A DNA stretch of 64,000 nucleotides. It comes from Anodontia alba. Taxonomy: Eukaryota; Mollusca; Bivalvia; Lucinida; Lucinidae. Position 1 is the stretch's first letter; every line of letters starts with the position of its first letter. The notes beneath the pieces are model-generated. The model worked only from the letters and a program-made list of their open reading frames with translations. It had not been told where the DNA came from and ran no database searches. The stretch is from the NCBI GenBank assembly GCA_964016985.1, contig OZ024824.1:123635577-123699576 (forward strand). The letters run 5' to 3'. Shown here in pieces: positions 34,150 to 45,972 of this stretch. A program made the translations under genes and the position numbers.

Positions 34150-34509
34150 GTGTATGATGGGAAACTGGCTGATTACGCACTTTTAGGAACATATAATGGC
34201 TCCTCCTCTCTTCCTGCTAGGATGACGTCTACATCAAGAGAAATGTATGTGCGTTTCTTGTCAAATAAAAATGTTCCATGTGCCGGGTTTAATGCTACAT
34301 ATACTGAACAGTGTCGAGTAGTGTATAAAAGTGAGAGTTTGCAAACTTTGCACACGTTCAGCTCGGTAGACAGCGACAATGACGGTTTATACGACCCTAA
34401 CCTCAACTGTACTTGGGTTCTTATTGGAAAGAATTTAGAAATTATACACCTCTTCATAACAGATATGGAGATAGAACAAGACGAAAATTGTGCACTTGAC
34501 TACCTCAAG
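34150..34509 (+). CDS. CUB exon c: C-half of CUB-B fused to N-half of CUB-C
   Basis: This exon is 360 nt, exactly 120 codons, phase 0 at both ends. The acceptor is ttctgttgcag and the donor is aag|gtaagg. Residues 1 to about 55 finish CUB-B: V-Y-D-G, then G-T-Y-N-G where Y-C-G is expected (fourth cysteine lost), and N-V-P-C-A-G-F-N-A-T-Y with a new cysteine further on. Residues from about 56 begin CUB-C with Q-C-R-V-V-Y, then a D-S-D-N-D-G-L-Y-D-P-N loop, N-C-T-W and C-A-L-D-Y-L-K. No intron separates the two CUB domains, unlike the a/b, e/f and g/h junctions. A LINE lies just upstream, its stop codon at 34079. Confidence 0.93.
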
Positions 34510-34944
34510 GTAAGGGTAAAAAACAATTAATTAGAGGTAAAACTACTTTTAAGGAGTACCTTTATTTGGGATTCACTGGTCACTGACATTCCAAGTACAA
34601 TGTGCAGATACAATTGTGCAGGTGGATCAGGGTCTTCGTTTTTCGTTTATTTTATCAGAATGATTTCTAAATAGAGGGACTCATTTTGTCATGACCATTA
34701 TTATTGGATGATTGAACATATCCTGGTTACTTTGAAAATCAAATACTGCTTAAGCCTGCATTAGGGGGATATATACAGTCTCGCAGATTACACCGCTGTA
34801 TATGGGAACAAGTCTTGCGCTCTTTTGTGTGATCTTTGTTGCCTAATAAAATGTTTTAAATTTTCATTTTAATACTCATAAACGTATTTATTGGGTTACG
34901 CTGCACAGGTAAAGGAATGATGTCCTAGAGTAAGCTGAATTATA

Positions 34945-35263
34945 CATAACCGGCACAGTGGTTCAGTTAGAAGAGTGTCCGCTTTTACGACCGGAAGGTT
35001 ATGGGTTCGATCCCCGGCCGAGTCATACCATATACTTTAAAGTGGTATTAGCTGCTCTTTCGCTTGGTGCGTAGCATTAAAAAAGCAGAGCTAGGAATTA
35101 GAACTGGTTAGCTGAGTGTCAGTATGATGTGCCTTGGTGAAATATAATGAGGCAGCACTCTAAAAGTAAGCATTGAGCTCTCTGCCAAACCCAGACACCG
35201 TCGCGATATGATTGAAAGATTGTTGAAAGCGACATAAAGCCCGAATAAAACAAACAAACAAAT
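34945..35263 (+). mobile_element. tRNA-derived SINE, full length
   Basis: Its head has an A-box-like tggttcagttagaagagtg and a perfect B box ggttcgatccc. The body is about 250 bp with gatgtgccttggtgaaat and gcactctaaaagtaagcattg. The tail is gaataaaacaaacaaacaa. Pol III transcription and LINE-driven mobility are typical for the class. Confidence 0.85.
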
Positions 35264-36818
35264 GACTGGATACATTTGGTAGTTCCGGCATTTTAAAAAC
35301 AGGTAGGCTAGAAATATTCTGTAATGTTTAACGCCGAAATAAAATTATTTGTATAATTTGTATTTTTATACTGATCATGACGTAGCGTCGAATTCCAGTA
35401 CTTTGGCTTGAAATAGAAATATTTCGGATGTGACATAATGCTCAGTAAACATATGTCGATTTATGTCCTCTAGAAATCGACAAGCTAATCTAAAACATGT
35501 ATATCGAAATGAGAGGTGAGGAATTTATTTTCACCGACAATAATTAGCTGAATGTTTACTGACCAAGACGAAGCAAGAAATTTCCATGATCAATATCCCT
35601 CATGTGACAATATAAACAGTAAACAGATATTTGTCTTTACTTTTCATTAAACTTTAAAACATCTCCTGATATACAGGTATGAGTTAATACAGTAAAACTT
35701 CAATGAATCGAACACCAATGGCTTGTTTACAAGGGATGATTTGAACTGAAATTCTTCCGATAAGTCAAGAAAACAAATAATTAAGGATATTGTACTATAC
35801 CGGATGTTTTCTTAATTTATTATGAAAATGTCAGTTTTGTGTACATATCAAAGCGATTCTAAACAACACACTCAACATATCATTTTGTCCCCCGACGTTA
35901 GTCGAAGGGGACTCATAAAATGGGTTCGTCCGTCCGTAGACACAATCCGATGGGTAGTTTGTGGACGAAACTCCTCTAACAGTTTTTAATCTATCTTTTT
36001 GAAGCTTTGCAGGTGTTTTGTCATGGTCTGAAGATGTTCATCTGGTTTTGGGGTTATCCTCCAATTATTTTTTAATCATTTCTTTTTCTCCACTTTTTCG
36101 ACTTTTTTTAAGGTTAGATTACTATTATTATTGTGGGCGCAACTCCTTCTATAGTGTTTTCGACCTATCATTTTTTAAACTATGCATACTTGTTCTACAT
36201 GGGCTGTAGATGTGCATATGGTTTTAAGGCTGTCCTCTAATTATTTTTTATCGTTTCTACTTTTCGACTTAGTTTTTTCCAGGTTAGATTACTATTAGAA
36301 TAGATACTTTGTGGGCGCAAATCCTCCAAGAGTTTTCACCGATCATTTTGAAACCATGGGTACCTGTTCTACATCGTCTGTAAATGTGCATTTGGTTTTG
36401 GGGTTATCGTCCCTTTATTTTTTATCATTTTTTTTGCTATTTTTTCTACTTAGTCTTTTCCCAGGTTCGATAAGTATTATAATAGACACCTTGTGGGCCC
36501 AACTCATTTTGAAGCTATGCATATTAGTTCTACATTGTCTTAAGATGTCCATGCGGGTTTGGGCTTATCCGCCTATTACTTTTATGCATTTTTGCACTGT
36601 TTCGACTGAGTTTGTTCCAGGTCCGATAAGTATTAGAATAAATATCTTGTGAGCGAAACTCCTCCTAGACTTTTTCCATTGATCATTTAGAAACTATGCA
36701 AACTTGTTGAACATGGCCTTAAGATGTGCATGTGGTGTTGGGATTATCCTGCCATTACTTTTTTCAACTATTTTTTTCAACTTATTTTTTTTTAATTGTG
36801 ACTCGATGGCACTGGTAA

Positions 36819-37112
36819 TAAAAAAGTAAGAGAAAAGTCCAGGAAATGCCACAATTACAAACCGCAGCCTTTCCCAAGTACCAAGACAAAAAGGAAACAG
36901 ACAATATCAAACAAGCGCAATTCGAACAAACGTACAAAAAGCACTAAGATTATCTCCCTCTTCCCCAAGCGAGGTAATCGCAATGCTAGAAGGACTGAAA
37001 AACACAGGAACAAAACAACACAAGGCAAGATATAAAACAAATCGCCTCGTAGAATAAACCACAAAGCAACAAAGAGTAAGACTAACACCGGGACCACCGC
37101 CTTAGAACGGTC
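36819..37112 (-). mobile_element. T-tailed dispersed repeat, near full length
   Basis: Inserted in the ~180-bp array. Both family ends are present (aaaaaagtaagagaaaagtcc to ccgccttagaacggt). The hydrophobic minus-strand frame is open. Confidence 0.87.
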
Positions 37113-37363
37113 ACTTGTGGGCGCAACTTGTCTTTCAGTTTGATACCAAACATTTTGAAACATTATAGGTGTTTTTTGGCATGGTCTGAAGGTGTGCATG
37201 TGTTTTGGGGGTTATCCTTCCGTCATTTTTATTACATTTCCCCCTTTTCGACGTTTTCTAGGTCACGATTAGTATCAGAATAGATACCTTGTGGGTTCAA
37301 CTCATCCTACAGTTTTCCATCTAGCTTTTTTTTCTTAGATTAAGCATACTTGTTGTACATGGT

Positions 37364-37668
37364 TTGTTTGTGTTGAGGTTTTACGGCCCAGTCAACCCAA
37401 TGGGGTCATGTCGAGCGCGGTCAGTTTTCCTTACCACACGTTTACTGGGCAGGCTTAGTCCTCTAAGCGGTTAACCAGTATTGTGCACATTCTTTCGCCA
37501 GAAACTGACAACTGCCCTTCTTGAATCAGCGGAAGGGAGAGAATGACCGTAGAAAATATTTCATGATCAATCTCCACGAAAGAATGTTGCCGACCTCGGT
37601 GGGGGTAGAACCCGCGACCTCCTGGTCTCCAGTCAGACGGCGCATCCAACTGAGCTATCGAGGCCGAC
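37364..37668 (-). mobile_element. tRNA-derived SINE with 13-bp target duplication
   Basis: The minus strand begins with a tRNA-like head: cctcgatagctcagttggat (A box), then gcgggttctacccc (B box). Its tail is ggccgtaaaacctcaacac then aaacaa. TGTTGTACATGGT flanks it at 37351-37363 and 37669-37681, a clear target-site duplication. Confidence 0.93.
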
Positions 37669-38219
37669 TGTTGTACATGGTCTGAAGATGTGCGTGTAGT
37701 TTTGGGGTTATTTTCCTATTATTTTTTATTAACCTTTCCACTTATTTGATTTATTTTTCCAGGTCCATTTAGTATTGGAATAGATACATTGTGGGCGAAA
37801 CGCCTCCTAGAATTGTCTAGCAATCATTTTGAAACTATGCATATTTGTTCTTCATGGTCTGAAGATGTGCTTGTGGTTTGGGGGGTTATCCTTCTAGCAT
37901 ACTGGTTTAAAATTCACAACCCTTTACTGACAAATCCATGACCTCGAGGGACGCTTGCCGGCAACGGGCTTTTATTCATTGGGGGTCGGAAGCATTCCTA
38001 TATTATTCCCCTTTACCTCCTGGGCCAGCGCTATGACTGATCCCAGTGGTTCAAATTACCCATATCTAGAACCAATTTTGATGGTCCCAAAGATGTTCGA
38101 GCCAAAGAATTTCGACTGTAATTAGAATATTAACACATACACAGTGTCATTTAGACTCAGCATTTAACGAATGTACGTAAGTGAATACGTCAACTGATTA
38201 TCTCAATCATGAAGCATAG

Positions 38220-38520
38220 TCTTCGAGACAAACCAAAAGAAGGAGAGATCATGAACAAACAATGTCAAATCAGTCTGCATATGACACAGCCGACACATGA
38301 ACAAAAAAGAACGGCAACAGAGGATCCTCATGGTCAGTAAAAAAAACTATTTCGGGGTTAAAGAAAATAAATACAAGAACTCAGGAACTTAGACAATCAG
38401 ATCTACATCATGCCTCAACACCAAAGGGAAAGACAGACAACTACAATAAAGGAGTCACAAAATGAACTGACAGCAAGCAAAGTTGGCAACTCTTTCCTCC
38501 CCAAAAAAGGTTGGAAATCT
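38220..38520. repeat. Diverged relative of the T-tailed repeat (tentative)
   Basis: A-rich stretch with gaacaaaaaagaacggc, ccaaagggaaagacagaca and agttggcaactctttcctcc. Similar words recur at 26700-26900, 53280-53640, 56960-57110 and 59715-59880. Confidence 0.4.
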
Positions 38521-39224
38521 GTTATCCTAACTTAAATGAATTCATAATCTACTTGCATAATCATTAAAAGAAAAAACATGTAAAAGTACTAAATCCTTAA
38601 TTTAGATACAAAAACATATGAGCGTCGGTTAAGACATGCTATATTATACGTCATAGGTGTTTGTTTTCTTACTACAATGGGCCGCGTGATGCGAAAACGC
38701 CTCTATGGACATATGCGGGCAGCAAAGGGCCATATCAGCCAAACAAAACAAGGTCGATTTTAAGTAACATTCGGTATAAGTATTATGCAGTGCCACAGAC
38801 CGACTTATTAAAGGATATGTGAAAACAGGTCCCGATGTTATAAAACTATTGTTATGCTGGACTCAGCTGAGCAAGGAATCTATCCTGCTAATGGATCTCA
38901 AATTACTAACAGTTGCAAGTTCGTTTTGCTAAACATAGCTGAACATGAAATTTCTCTACTAATAAATATGAAAATGCCACCTATTGTGGTATATTCGCTG
39001 GCCCATATTATATTTCAGTAATAGTAACAAAACAAATACAAATTTCATAACAAAAATAGAAACAAATACTTACTGAACCAATTTATGCCCAGTGCTCCAT
39101 AAAAGGGACATAGACAAATAGTGTAGACTCATATCAGACGCCACAAAACACGGCGTCTTGTCAGGGTCTACACTGTTCACATCAAATGCAGTGATTTCTA
39201 TAACGAATTGTTTTCCGCAATAAA

Positions 39225-41440
39225 GCAGGAGCGGAGGGCCTGACTTACTGTTAAATGAATTTTTCAAAAAAGGAACCGATGTTATCGTTCATTATTTACA
39301 TGAACTGTTATTAAATTATTCCAAATGGGTTATTTTCCGGAGAAATGGTCGAAAGGATTTATCGTGCCAGTATTTAAGAAAGGAGACATAAATGATGTAT
39401 CAAACTATAGAGGAATAACGTTACTGAGCACTGTAAGGAAATTATTTACCAGGATTTTGAACAACAGATTAAATAAATGGGCTGAAAAGTACAGTATCTA
39501 TATAGAAGCGCAGGCCGGTTTTAGAAAACACATGAGCACAGTAGATAATATTTTTGTTTTGAACGGACTTATTACACATTTTCTGAATAACAATGACTAT
39601 CTATATTGTTGTTTTGTGACTTTACTACGATGTTTGATTACATAGACCGGGAAATACTTTGGTACAAACTGATTAAAATAGGCGCCAGGGGGGGAGATGC
39701 TAAACATAATAAAGTCGATTTATAGTACGGTTAAATCAAAAGTTGAAAATATTAATATCCTCAGCGAAGCGTTTGCATGCAACATCGGAGTCCGACAGCG
39801 AGAATGCCTATCACCATTTCTATTTTCAATGTATCTCAATGACTTAGAGCAAGAATAAGAAGTAAAAGGGGCAAGCGGAATAGATATTGGTATGGTCAAA
39901 TTATTTTATTACTGTTCGCTGATGACATTGTAATATTTGGCTAAACACCGGAAGAATTACAGAAATCTTTAGATATACTTGAAGCGTACTGCAGCAGATG
40001 AAAACTTACAGTAAACACAAATAAAACGAAAATTGTAGTAATTAGAAGGAAGTAGATTACCAGCTAATAAAGTTTAAGTATAATGGAAATTTAATTGAAA
40101 TTGTCAATACATTTTCTTATCTAGGCATTGTATTCACCTCAGGAGGGTCATCTTTCGAAACGCAGAAAACGCTCTCCGGCCAGGCGTTAAAAGCAATGTT
40201 CACAATGAATAAATATTTATATAATTTCCCCGCGCTAAAAACGTCGCATAGATTAGATCTGTTTGATAAATTGATAACGTCTATATTAAATCATGGAAGT
40301 GAGGTCTTACTCCTTGTTGCTTTGTGGTTTATTCTACGAGGCGATTTGTTGCATGTCTTTCCGTGTGTCGTTTTGTTCTTGTGTTTTTCAGTCCTTTTAG
40401 TATTGCGATTACCTCGCTTGGGAAGAGAGAGCTAATCTTAGTGCTTTTCGTACGTTTGTTCGGTTTGTGCTTGTTTAGATTTGTCGGTTTCCTCTTCCTC
40501 TTGGGGTCTGGGAAGGGCTGCGGTTTGTGATTGTAGCACTCCCTGGACTTTTCTCTTACTTTTTGTTCTGGGGTTTTCATAAATCGGCAACAATTGACAG
40601 GGTGCATTTACAATTCTGTAAAAAGACAATGGGGGTTAAACAATCGACGCAAAACCATTTTATTTATGGTGAGTTCGGGAGAATAGACTACCAGTCTCTG
40701 CGATATATAGATGCAATAAAATTCTGGTTAAAAATCGTTTCAGCAGGTGATAGAAATATATAAAATGCATATATGATACGGTAACAAATGAAATAGAGTT
40801 ACGACCACATAAACAGATATTGGGCGTCACAAGTAAAGTTATTGCTGAGTCGATTAGGTTTTATGGATGTTTGGTATTCTCAAGGGGTTGGAGATATCAA
40901 TAATTTCTTAAGGGTTTTTAAAATAAGAATAAAAGATATATCTGTTCAAGACTGGCATGCAAGACTTGAAAATTCAAGCAGAGTTAGGCTGTATATTACG
41001 ATTTCGAACTTTCAGTTTCAAAAATATTTGGATATCTTACCATCAGAAAAATATAGAAAAAAGTTTATGTCGATTAAGAGTATCATCCCACAGGCTTGAG
41101 ATAGAGATGGGTAGATGGGCAAACCCAAATAAAATAACATTAGATAACAGGAAATGCAGGAGTTGTGATGTCTTAGAAGACGAGTTTCATTTTATATTAC
41201 AATGCTCGCGGTACCAAGACCTTAGGGAAATATATATTAAACGATACTTTTGGCGGAGACCAAATATGCTGAAATTAATAGTTTTTCACTACCGAAAACA
41301 GTAATATTTTACGACATTTAAGTGAGTTTATTACAAAAGATTTCGAAAGAAGAGGTCAAACGGGTTTTATATAGCATAGAAAATAGTACATACAGATTCC
41401 CAGTACGGTTCAGACCTGAATCAAGGCACGTGTCATAAGT
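39225..41440 (+). mobile_element. LINE reverse transcriptase remnant, interrupted by a T-tailed repeat
   Basis: Pieces of one non-LTR RT in order: about 39240 G-P-D-L-L-L-N-E-F-F; 39325-39640 F-I-V-P-V-F-K-K-G-D-I, N-Y-R-G-I-T-L-L-S and E-A-Q-A-G-F-R-K; about 39785 G-V-R-Q-R-E-C-L-S-P-F-L-F; 39912-39940 L-F-A-D-D-I-V-I-F-G, the catalytic box; about 40120 Y-L-G-I-V-F-T-S-G-G; then N-H-G-S-E-V at 40300. After the insertion come R-V-H-L-Q-F-C-K-K and H-R-L-E-I-E-M-G-R-W with D-E-F-H-F-I-L-Q-C. Many stops and frameshifts. The clade is not certain. Confidence 0.83.
40302..40563 (+). mobile_element. T-tailed dispersed repeat inside the LINE
   Basis: It starts at tcttactccttgttgctttg, about 30 bases inside the family start, and ends ttttctcttactttttg. 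It separates two halves of the LINE ORF that otherwise join cleanly (S-E-V / W-G-F). Confidence 0.88.
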
Positions 41441-42253
41441 TATTTAGTGTATTATATTTTCTCACAGAGCACTTATATTTATGTCGTGAACGTATGTACT
41501 GTACGGCTAACTTGCCTAACATACCTGGGCCTACCGGATTCCAGAGTAACATGCTGTAGTGTGTTATTAAATGTATTATAGGTTTATGCAGAGCGGTTTT
41601 TTTTTTTTTTTTTTTTTTTAATCGAAGTATTTTCGGTGTGGCTAATTGTGACCAGGGAGAGCTGTTTAGCATACCCGGACTACCAGTTGCACCCTCAGTT
41701 GCACAGTAACATATTATACTGACTTATTAAATGCATTAGTCATAATACTGCAAAAGTACCGGTATGTTATTAAAGCAGACCGTATTAATCGCGTCAAGTT
41801 GCACGGGCAGTTACAGATAGCACGGACTGTTATATCTGCACGAGGTCATTCCTCACTGGTTTCACGAAATTTCTCAGGTAATAACGGTCATAATGACCGA
41901 TATTCCGGCTGTTACAATCGTGATCGGCTACCAGCTTGTAGTTTGATGATCTGAAATGTATGAGTGATTTGATGATGTAATGCAAATAAAAAAAAAAAGT
42001 CAAAAGTCGTTATTTTGAACCTATCAAAATTTCTGAAGTTTGTAATGAAAAAGAAATGAGTTCATGGGCTGACACAACGGTTTGTAGGTGTGGATGAGAC
42101 CGTATCACTTGCCAGTCAGTCTATGTTCTCAAGCTGAAAGCTACAACTTTTGAATATATCAAAATTTCTACATTTTGTATTATATATATGTATGAATATA
42201 TGTATGCAGGTGAATGTATGCATGTACACGGGCATATAATTTTCAGCCATTAA

Positions 42254-42313
<60 letters not shown>

Positions 42314-43175
42314 CATGTTATTGTCAATATCACGCAAGCATTTCAAACTGCTATTTCTATGTGCACCTCTTATGCCAAATTCCGTATGGATGGAGTGAAC
42401 TAAAGTTATTACCAAACAAACAGTATGTACACGGATCGGAAGCCATAGAACGGCGTCTAATCAGGGTCTATATCCTTTGCATTTAATACAGGAATTGCTA
42501 TAAAATATGGTAATAATAATATAACCTAACCAGACACCCCTTTTGTTGGAAGTGAACTGGTCCGAAGAATTAAGGTAGAGGAGTCCACTCGGCATAAATA
42601 GACTATACTATGCAGAGTTTAAAATTGCATCTCTCCCGCATACATTGGTTTTGATTCTCATGGTAATTTACTGTGTATAATGTATGTCCGCTATCCTGCA
42701 TATCATGTATGTTGAAATTTGTATATGTGCTCATGGGTCATATGGCTTATTGCATGAATAAATTACTTACTCACTATAAAATGTAGATAATAAGAAATAA
42801 TCAGACAATCCTTCTATTAAAAATGAACTGGTTCAGTTGTTCAATGGTTAAGTATGGGAGTTCATTCGGCATAAATAGGTTAGTTATTATTACCATCTAA
42901 ACAAATTCAGTATACCTTAAACGGATGGTTTATTATTATTTTCCCAGAACAAAAAATGTCTGACATTTCATGTAAAGTTTACATGAAGAGACAATTTGCA
43001 TGAACTTTCAAAACTTGTTTTCTGGGAAAAATAAATAAAGTCAAAATGTCATGTGCTGACAATATTACCTAGCATGCTAAGCATTACTACATGAAACGGT
43101 ACATTGACAATCTTTGTAACATACGACGTGAATGGAAATGTGTTGTAGTTCCCAATAGTTGCAAACATAGAAGAT
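41441..43175. other. Unassigned intronic stretch with simple repeats
   Basis: It holds poly(T) at 41600-41619, (GA)n at 42258-42310 and a ~70-bp duplication (aactggtccgaagaattaagg region at 42550 and aactggttcagttgttcaat at 42828, both ending cggcataaatag). No gene seen. Confidence 0.4.
42256..42310. repeat. (GA)n microsatellite
   Basis: About 27 perfect GA units. Confidence 0.98.
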
Positions 43176-43456
43176 CATCACGAAAACATACCTATATAAT
43201 TTTGACCCCCTTAAACCCCACTTTTATATAGTAAAACTGGGGTTTACAGGGGTATTCATTATTTTTCTTATTTCTGCTCAAAAACATAGATTGTGGGTAC
43301 TCGTTAGAACCGCCTCGCCGAGGCGGTTCTAACGAGTACCCACAATCAATGTTTTGAGCAGAAATATGAAAAATATCGGAGATTTTTATCTAAAAATTTT
43401 CAGTTTTTTTTTAGGTAAAATTTTCAATATATTTGAATAGGCGTGTTTTCGTAATG
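43176..43456 (+). mobile_element. Fold-back MITE (family F), well preserved
   Basis: Forward orientation. The palindrome at about 43271-43366 is nearly perfect with arms of about 47 bases. A good reference copy for the family. Confidence 0.92.
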
Positions 43457-43491
43457 TAAATGTGCAGCACCTTGAGAAAGCGTATTTTCTG

Positions 43492-43656
43492 CATTATGAA
43501 AACACACGTATTCAAATAATTATATTGAAAATATCACCACACAAAACTGGAAGTTTTCAAATAAAAGTTCTGATACTTTTCATATTTCTGCTCAAAACAT
43601 AGATTGTGGGCGCCAAGGCCGTTCTAACGAATACAAAAATCTATGTTTATGCCCCA
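43492..43656 (-). mobile_element. Fold-back MITE (family F), truncated
   Basis: It has the cattat..cctattcaaat end and one arm, then breaks off at atctatgtttatgcccc. Confidence 0.8.
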
Positions 43657-43839
43657 ATTTCGAAGAAGTGGTGTTCGTCCGTCTGTTCGTCACGCTTTTT
43701 GATGCAAAGCATAACTTAAAATCCGTGCAAGCTACTGTTTTGAAATTTCTGAATTTTCTCCGATTCTGGTGATTTTGTGTGTTCTTTGTTTCCAAAGGAA
43801 ATCTTTTTTATTTTTATTATATGGATTCCTCATGTAGAA

Positions 43840-44121
43840 CATTACGAAAACACGCCTATTCAAATATATTGAAAATTTCACCTTCAAAAAAAACTGAAAA
43901 TTTTCAGATAAAAAACTCTAATATTTTTCAAATTTCTGCTCAAAACATAGATTGTGGGTACTCGTTAGAACCGCCTCGCCGAGGCGGTTCTAACGAGTAC
44001 CCACAATTTATGTTTTTGAGCAGAAATAAGAAAAATAATGTATACCCCTGTAAACCCCAGTTTTGCTACATAAAAGTGGGGTTTGAGAGGGTCAAAATTA
44101 TATAGACATGTTTTCGTGATG
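43840..44121 (-). mobile_element. Fold-back MITE (family F), well preserved
   Basis: Reverse orientation. Palindrome at about 43932-44028. It faces the copy at 43176 across about 380 bases. Confidence 0.92.
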
Positions 44122-44172
44122 AATTCCTGACACATATTTATTTTTTTTTTTTTATTTTTTAATTTATTACTA

Positions 44173-44203
<31 letters not shown>

Positions 44204-44209
44204 CCGACA

Positions 44210-45530
44210 GGATTATGCTCCTTTCCTGAGTTATGGTTGTTGTAATCAATATGGATGCAATCTTGTCAGCAAAATATCTCAAAAACTATTGAAGCTAGAG
44301 CCTTGAAATTATTTCATGAATTATGATCCTTTGTACCTTTGGGGTGAATTACTTAATAATCATTAGTAGTTGACCTGATAAGCTTTTTAATTAATTCCGA
44401 AAAAAAAAAATGAGAAATTGCCCTTTGTAAATTTGGGCATTTTTCTCTTCTCAGCAAAATTTCTCAAAAACTACTGAAGCTAGAGCCTTGAAACTTGATG
44501 AATAGATTGGTAGTGATTAATAGATGATCTGATTGATTTTTTAAAATAAAAATCTGAAAATATTCATGACTTATGGCTCTTTGTTATTTTGGGCATTTTA
44601 CCTTGTCAGCAAAATATCCTTTTTTTTTTTTTTTTTTTATTTAAATAAGTTCTGAAAAATATATTATATGAGTAATGGCCCCTTGTTAATTTGGAATTTT
44701 CCCTTGCCAGCAAAATATCTAAAAACTGTTGGAGTTAGAGCCTCTTAACTTGATGAATGTAATTGGTAGTGATGAAAAGATGACCAGATTTACTTTTGCA
44801 TTAATTCTGGAAAAAAAATTTCATGAGTTATGCTCCTTTTTTGCGTTATGGCCCTTTGAAAAAAATTTTTTGAATGCAATCTTGTCAGCAAAATTTCTCA
44901 AAAACTATTCAAGCTAGAGCCTCGTAACTTAAAAAAAATACTTCACGAGTTATTACCCTTTGTACCTTTTGGGTGAATTAATTGATAATAATGAGTAGAT
45001 GATCTGATTAACTTTTTAAAAAAGTCTGAAAATATTTAAATTGCTCTTTGTAAATTTGGAGACGTTTCCCTTCTCAGCAAAATTTCCTCAAAAACTACTA
45101 AAGCTAGATCCTTGAAACTTGATGAATAGATTGGTAGTGATTAATAGATGATCTGATTGATTTTTTAATAAAAAAAAATTGAAAAATACTTCATGAGTTA
45201 TAGCCCTTCGTAATTTTAGGCGTTTTTATATTTTCAGCAAAATATCTCAAAAACTGTTGAAGCTAGAGTCGTGAAACTTTGGGAATTGATTATTAACGAC
45301 AAGCAAATGAAAACTTTTGAATAAATTCTGAAAATATTTCATGAGTTTGTAAATTGGGCATCTACCCTTGTCAGCAAAATATATCAAAGACTGTTGGAGT
45401 TAGAGCCTCGAGAACTTTATGAGTAGATTGGTAGTGATGAGAATATGACTTGATTAACGTTTGCTTAAATTCTAAAAAAATATTTCATGAGTTATGACCC
45501 TTTGTAGATTGGTCTGTTTTACTTTGTTAC
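44210..45530. repeat. Tandem array, ~170-bp unit, about 8 copies
   Basis: Units contain gtcagcaaaatatctcaaaaact, gaagctagagccttgaaact, gattggtagtgattaatagatg, and catgagttatggccctttg. A (tta)n run at 44175-44202 precedes it. Confidence 0.87.
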
Positions 45531-45551
45531 TGTTTTAGAGGCAAGTATTTG

Positions 45552-45595
45552 TGGGTGGGTTGGTGGGGGGAGGGGGGCCGGGGTGGGGGAGTGGG
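45552..45595 (+). other. G-rich tract, G-quadruplex-prone
   Basis: About 44 bases with G-runs of 3, 3, 6, 6, 4, 5 and 3 separated by 1-4 bases. The pattern meets the usual G3+N1-7 rule; folding is inferred. Confidence 0.75.
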
Positions 45596-45605
45596 CACAG
45601 TGTAA

Positions 45606-45713
45606 AAGCAGAAATAAAACAAAAAATATTTTATACTCCTGTAAACCCCAGTTTTACTATATAAAATATGGACTTTAAGTGGGGCAAAATAATATAGGTA
45701 TGTTTTGTGATGG
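45606..45713 (-). mobile_element. Fold-back MITE (family F), right-half fragment
   Basis: Only agcagaaataa to gtatgttttgtgatgg remains. The central palindrome is lost. Confidence 0.8.
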
Positions 45714-45972
45714 ACATGTGCTCTCAACGATGACTCAAATAGGCCTGCACATCTGCGCAGTGATATGAGTTTTCGTTGTCCGCATAAAGACGATTTTGTA
45801 TCCCTCGCTATCAAAAATGCTAACAGCAAAGATTCTAATAAGACTGTGCGAATGCGCAGGCTGAGCTGAATCTTTGCTTGGCGCAGATGGTAGAATGATG
45901 TATGTTTGCTGACGTTGCAGCTGAAATGATAAGAATTTATATTTTAGCACTTTTTACATCTGGCAGATATAT

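Larger units (their letters stand above)
35888..37905. repeat. Tandem array, ~180-bp unit, itself carrying a SINE and a T-tailed repeat
   Basis: It starts with gtcccccgacgttagtcgaaggggactc and cgtccgtccgt. Units contain gtgggcgcaactcctc, cattttgaaactatgcatac, ttgttctacatggtctgaagatgtg and ttttggggttatcc. It is broken by the insertions at 36819 and 37364. Confidence 0.85.
35690..38118. mobile_element. pogo/Tigger-like element (second type), interrupted by a nested array
   Basis: The left end CAGTAAAACTTCAATGAATC is TA-flanked. The right end, gatgttcgagcc..ttcgactg, is followed by TA at 38119. Internal words match the compact copies at 45973 and 49435. Between about 35885 and 37905 a different tandem-repeat element is inserted. 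Confidence 0.8.

Noticed and set aside
34945..35020. tRNA gene suggested by A and B boxes
   Set aside because: No cloverleaf with paired acceptor stem; body and A-rich tail show it is a SINE. The same holds for 37598-37668 and 30840-30930.
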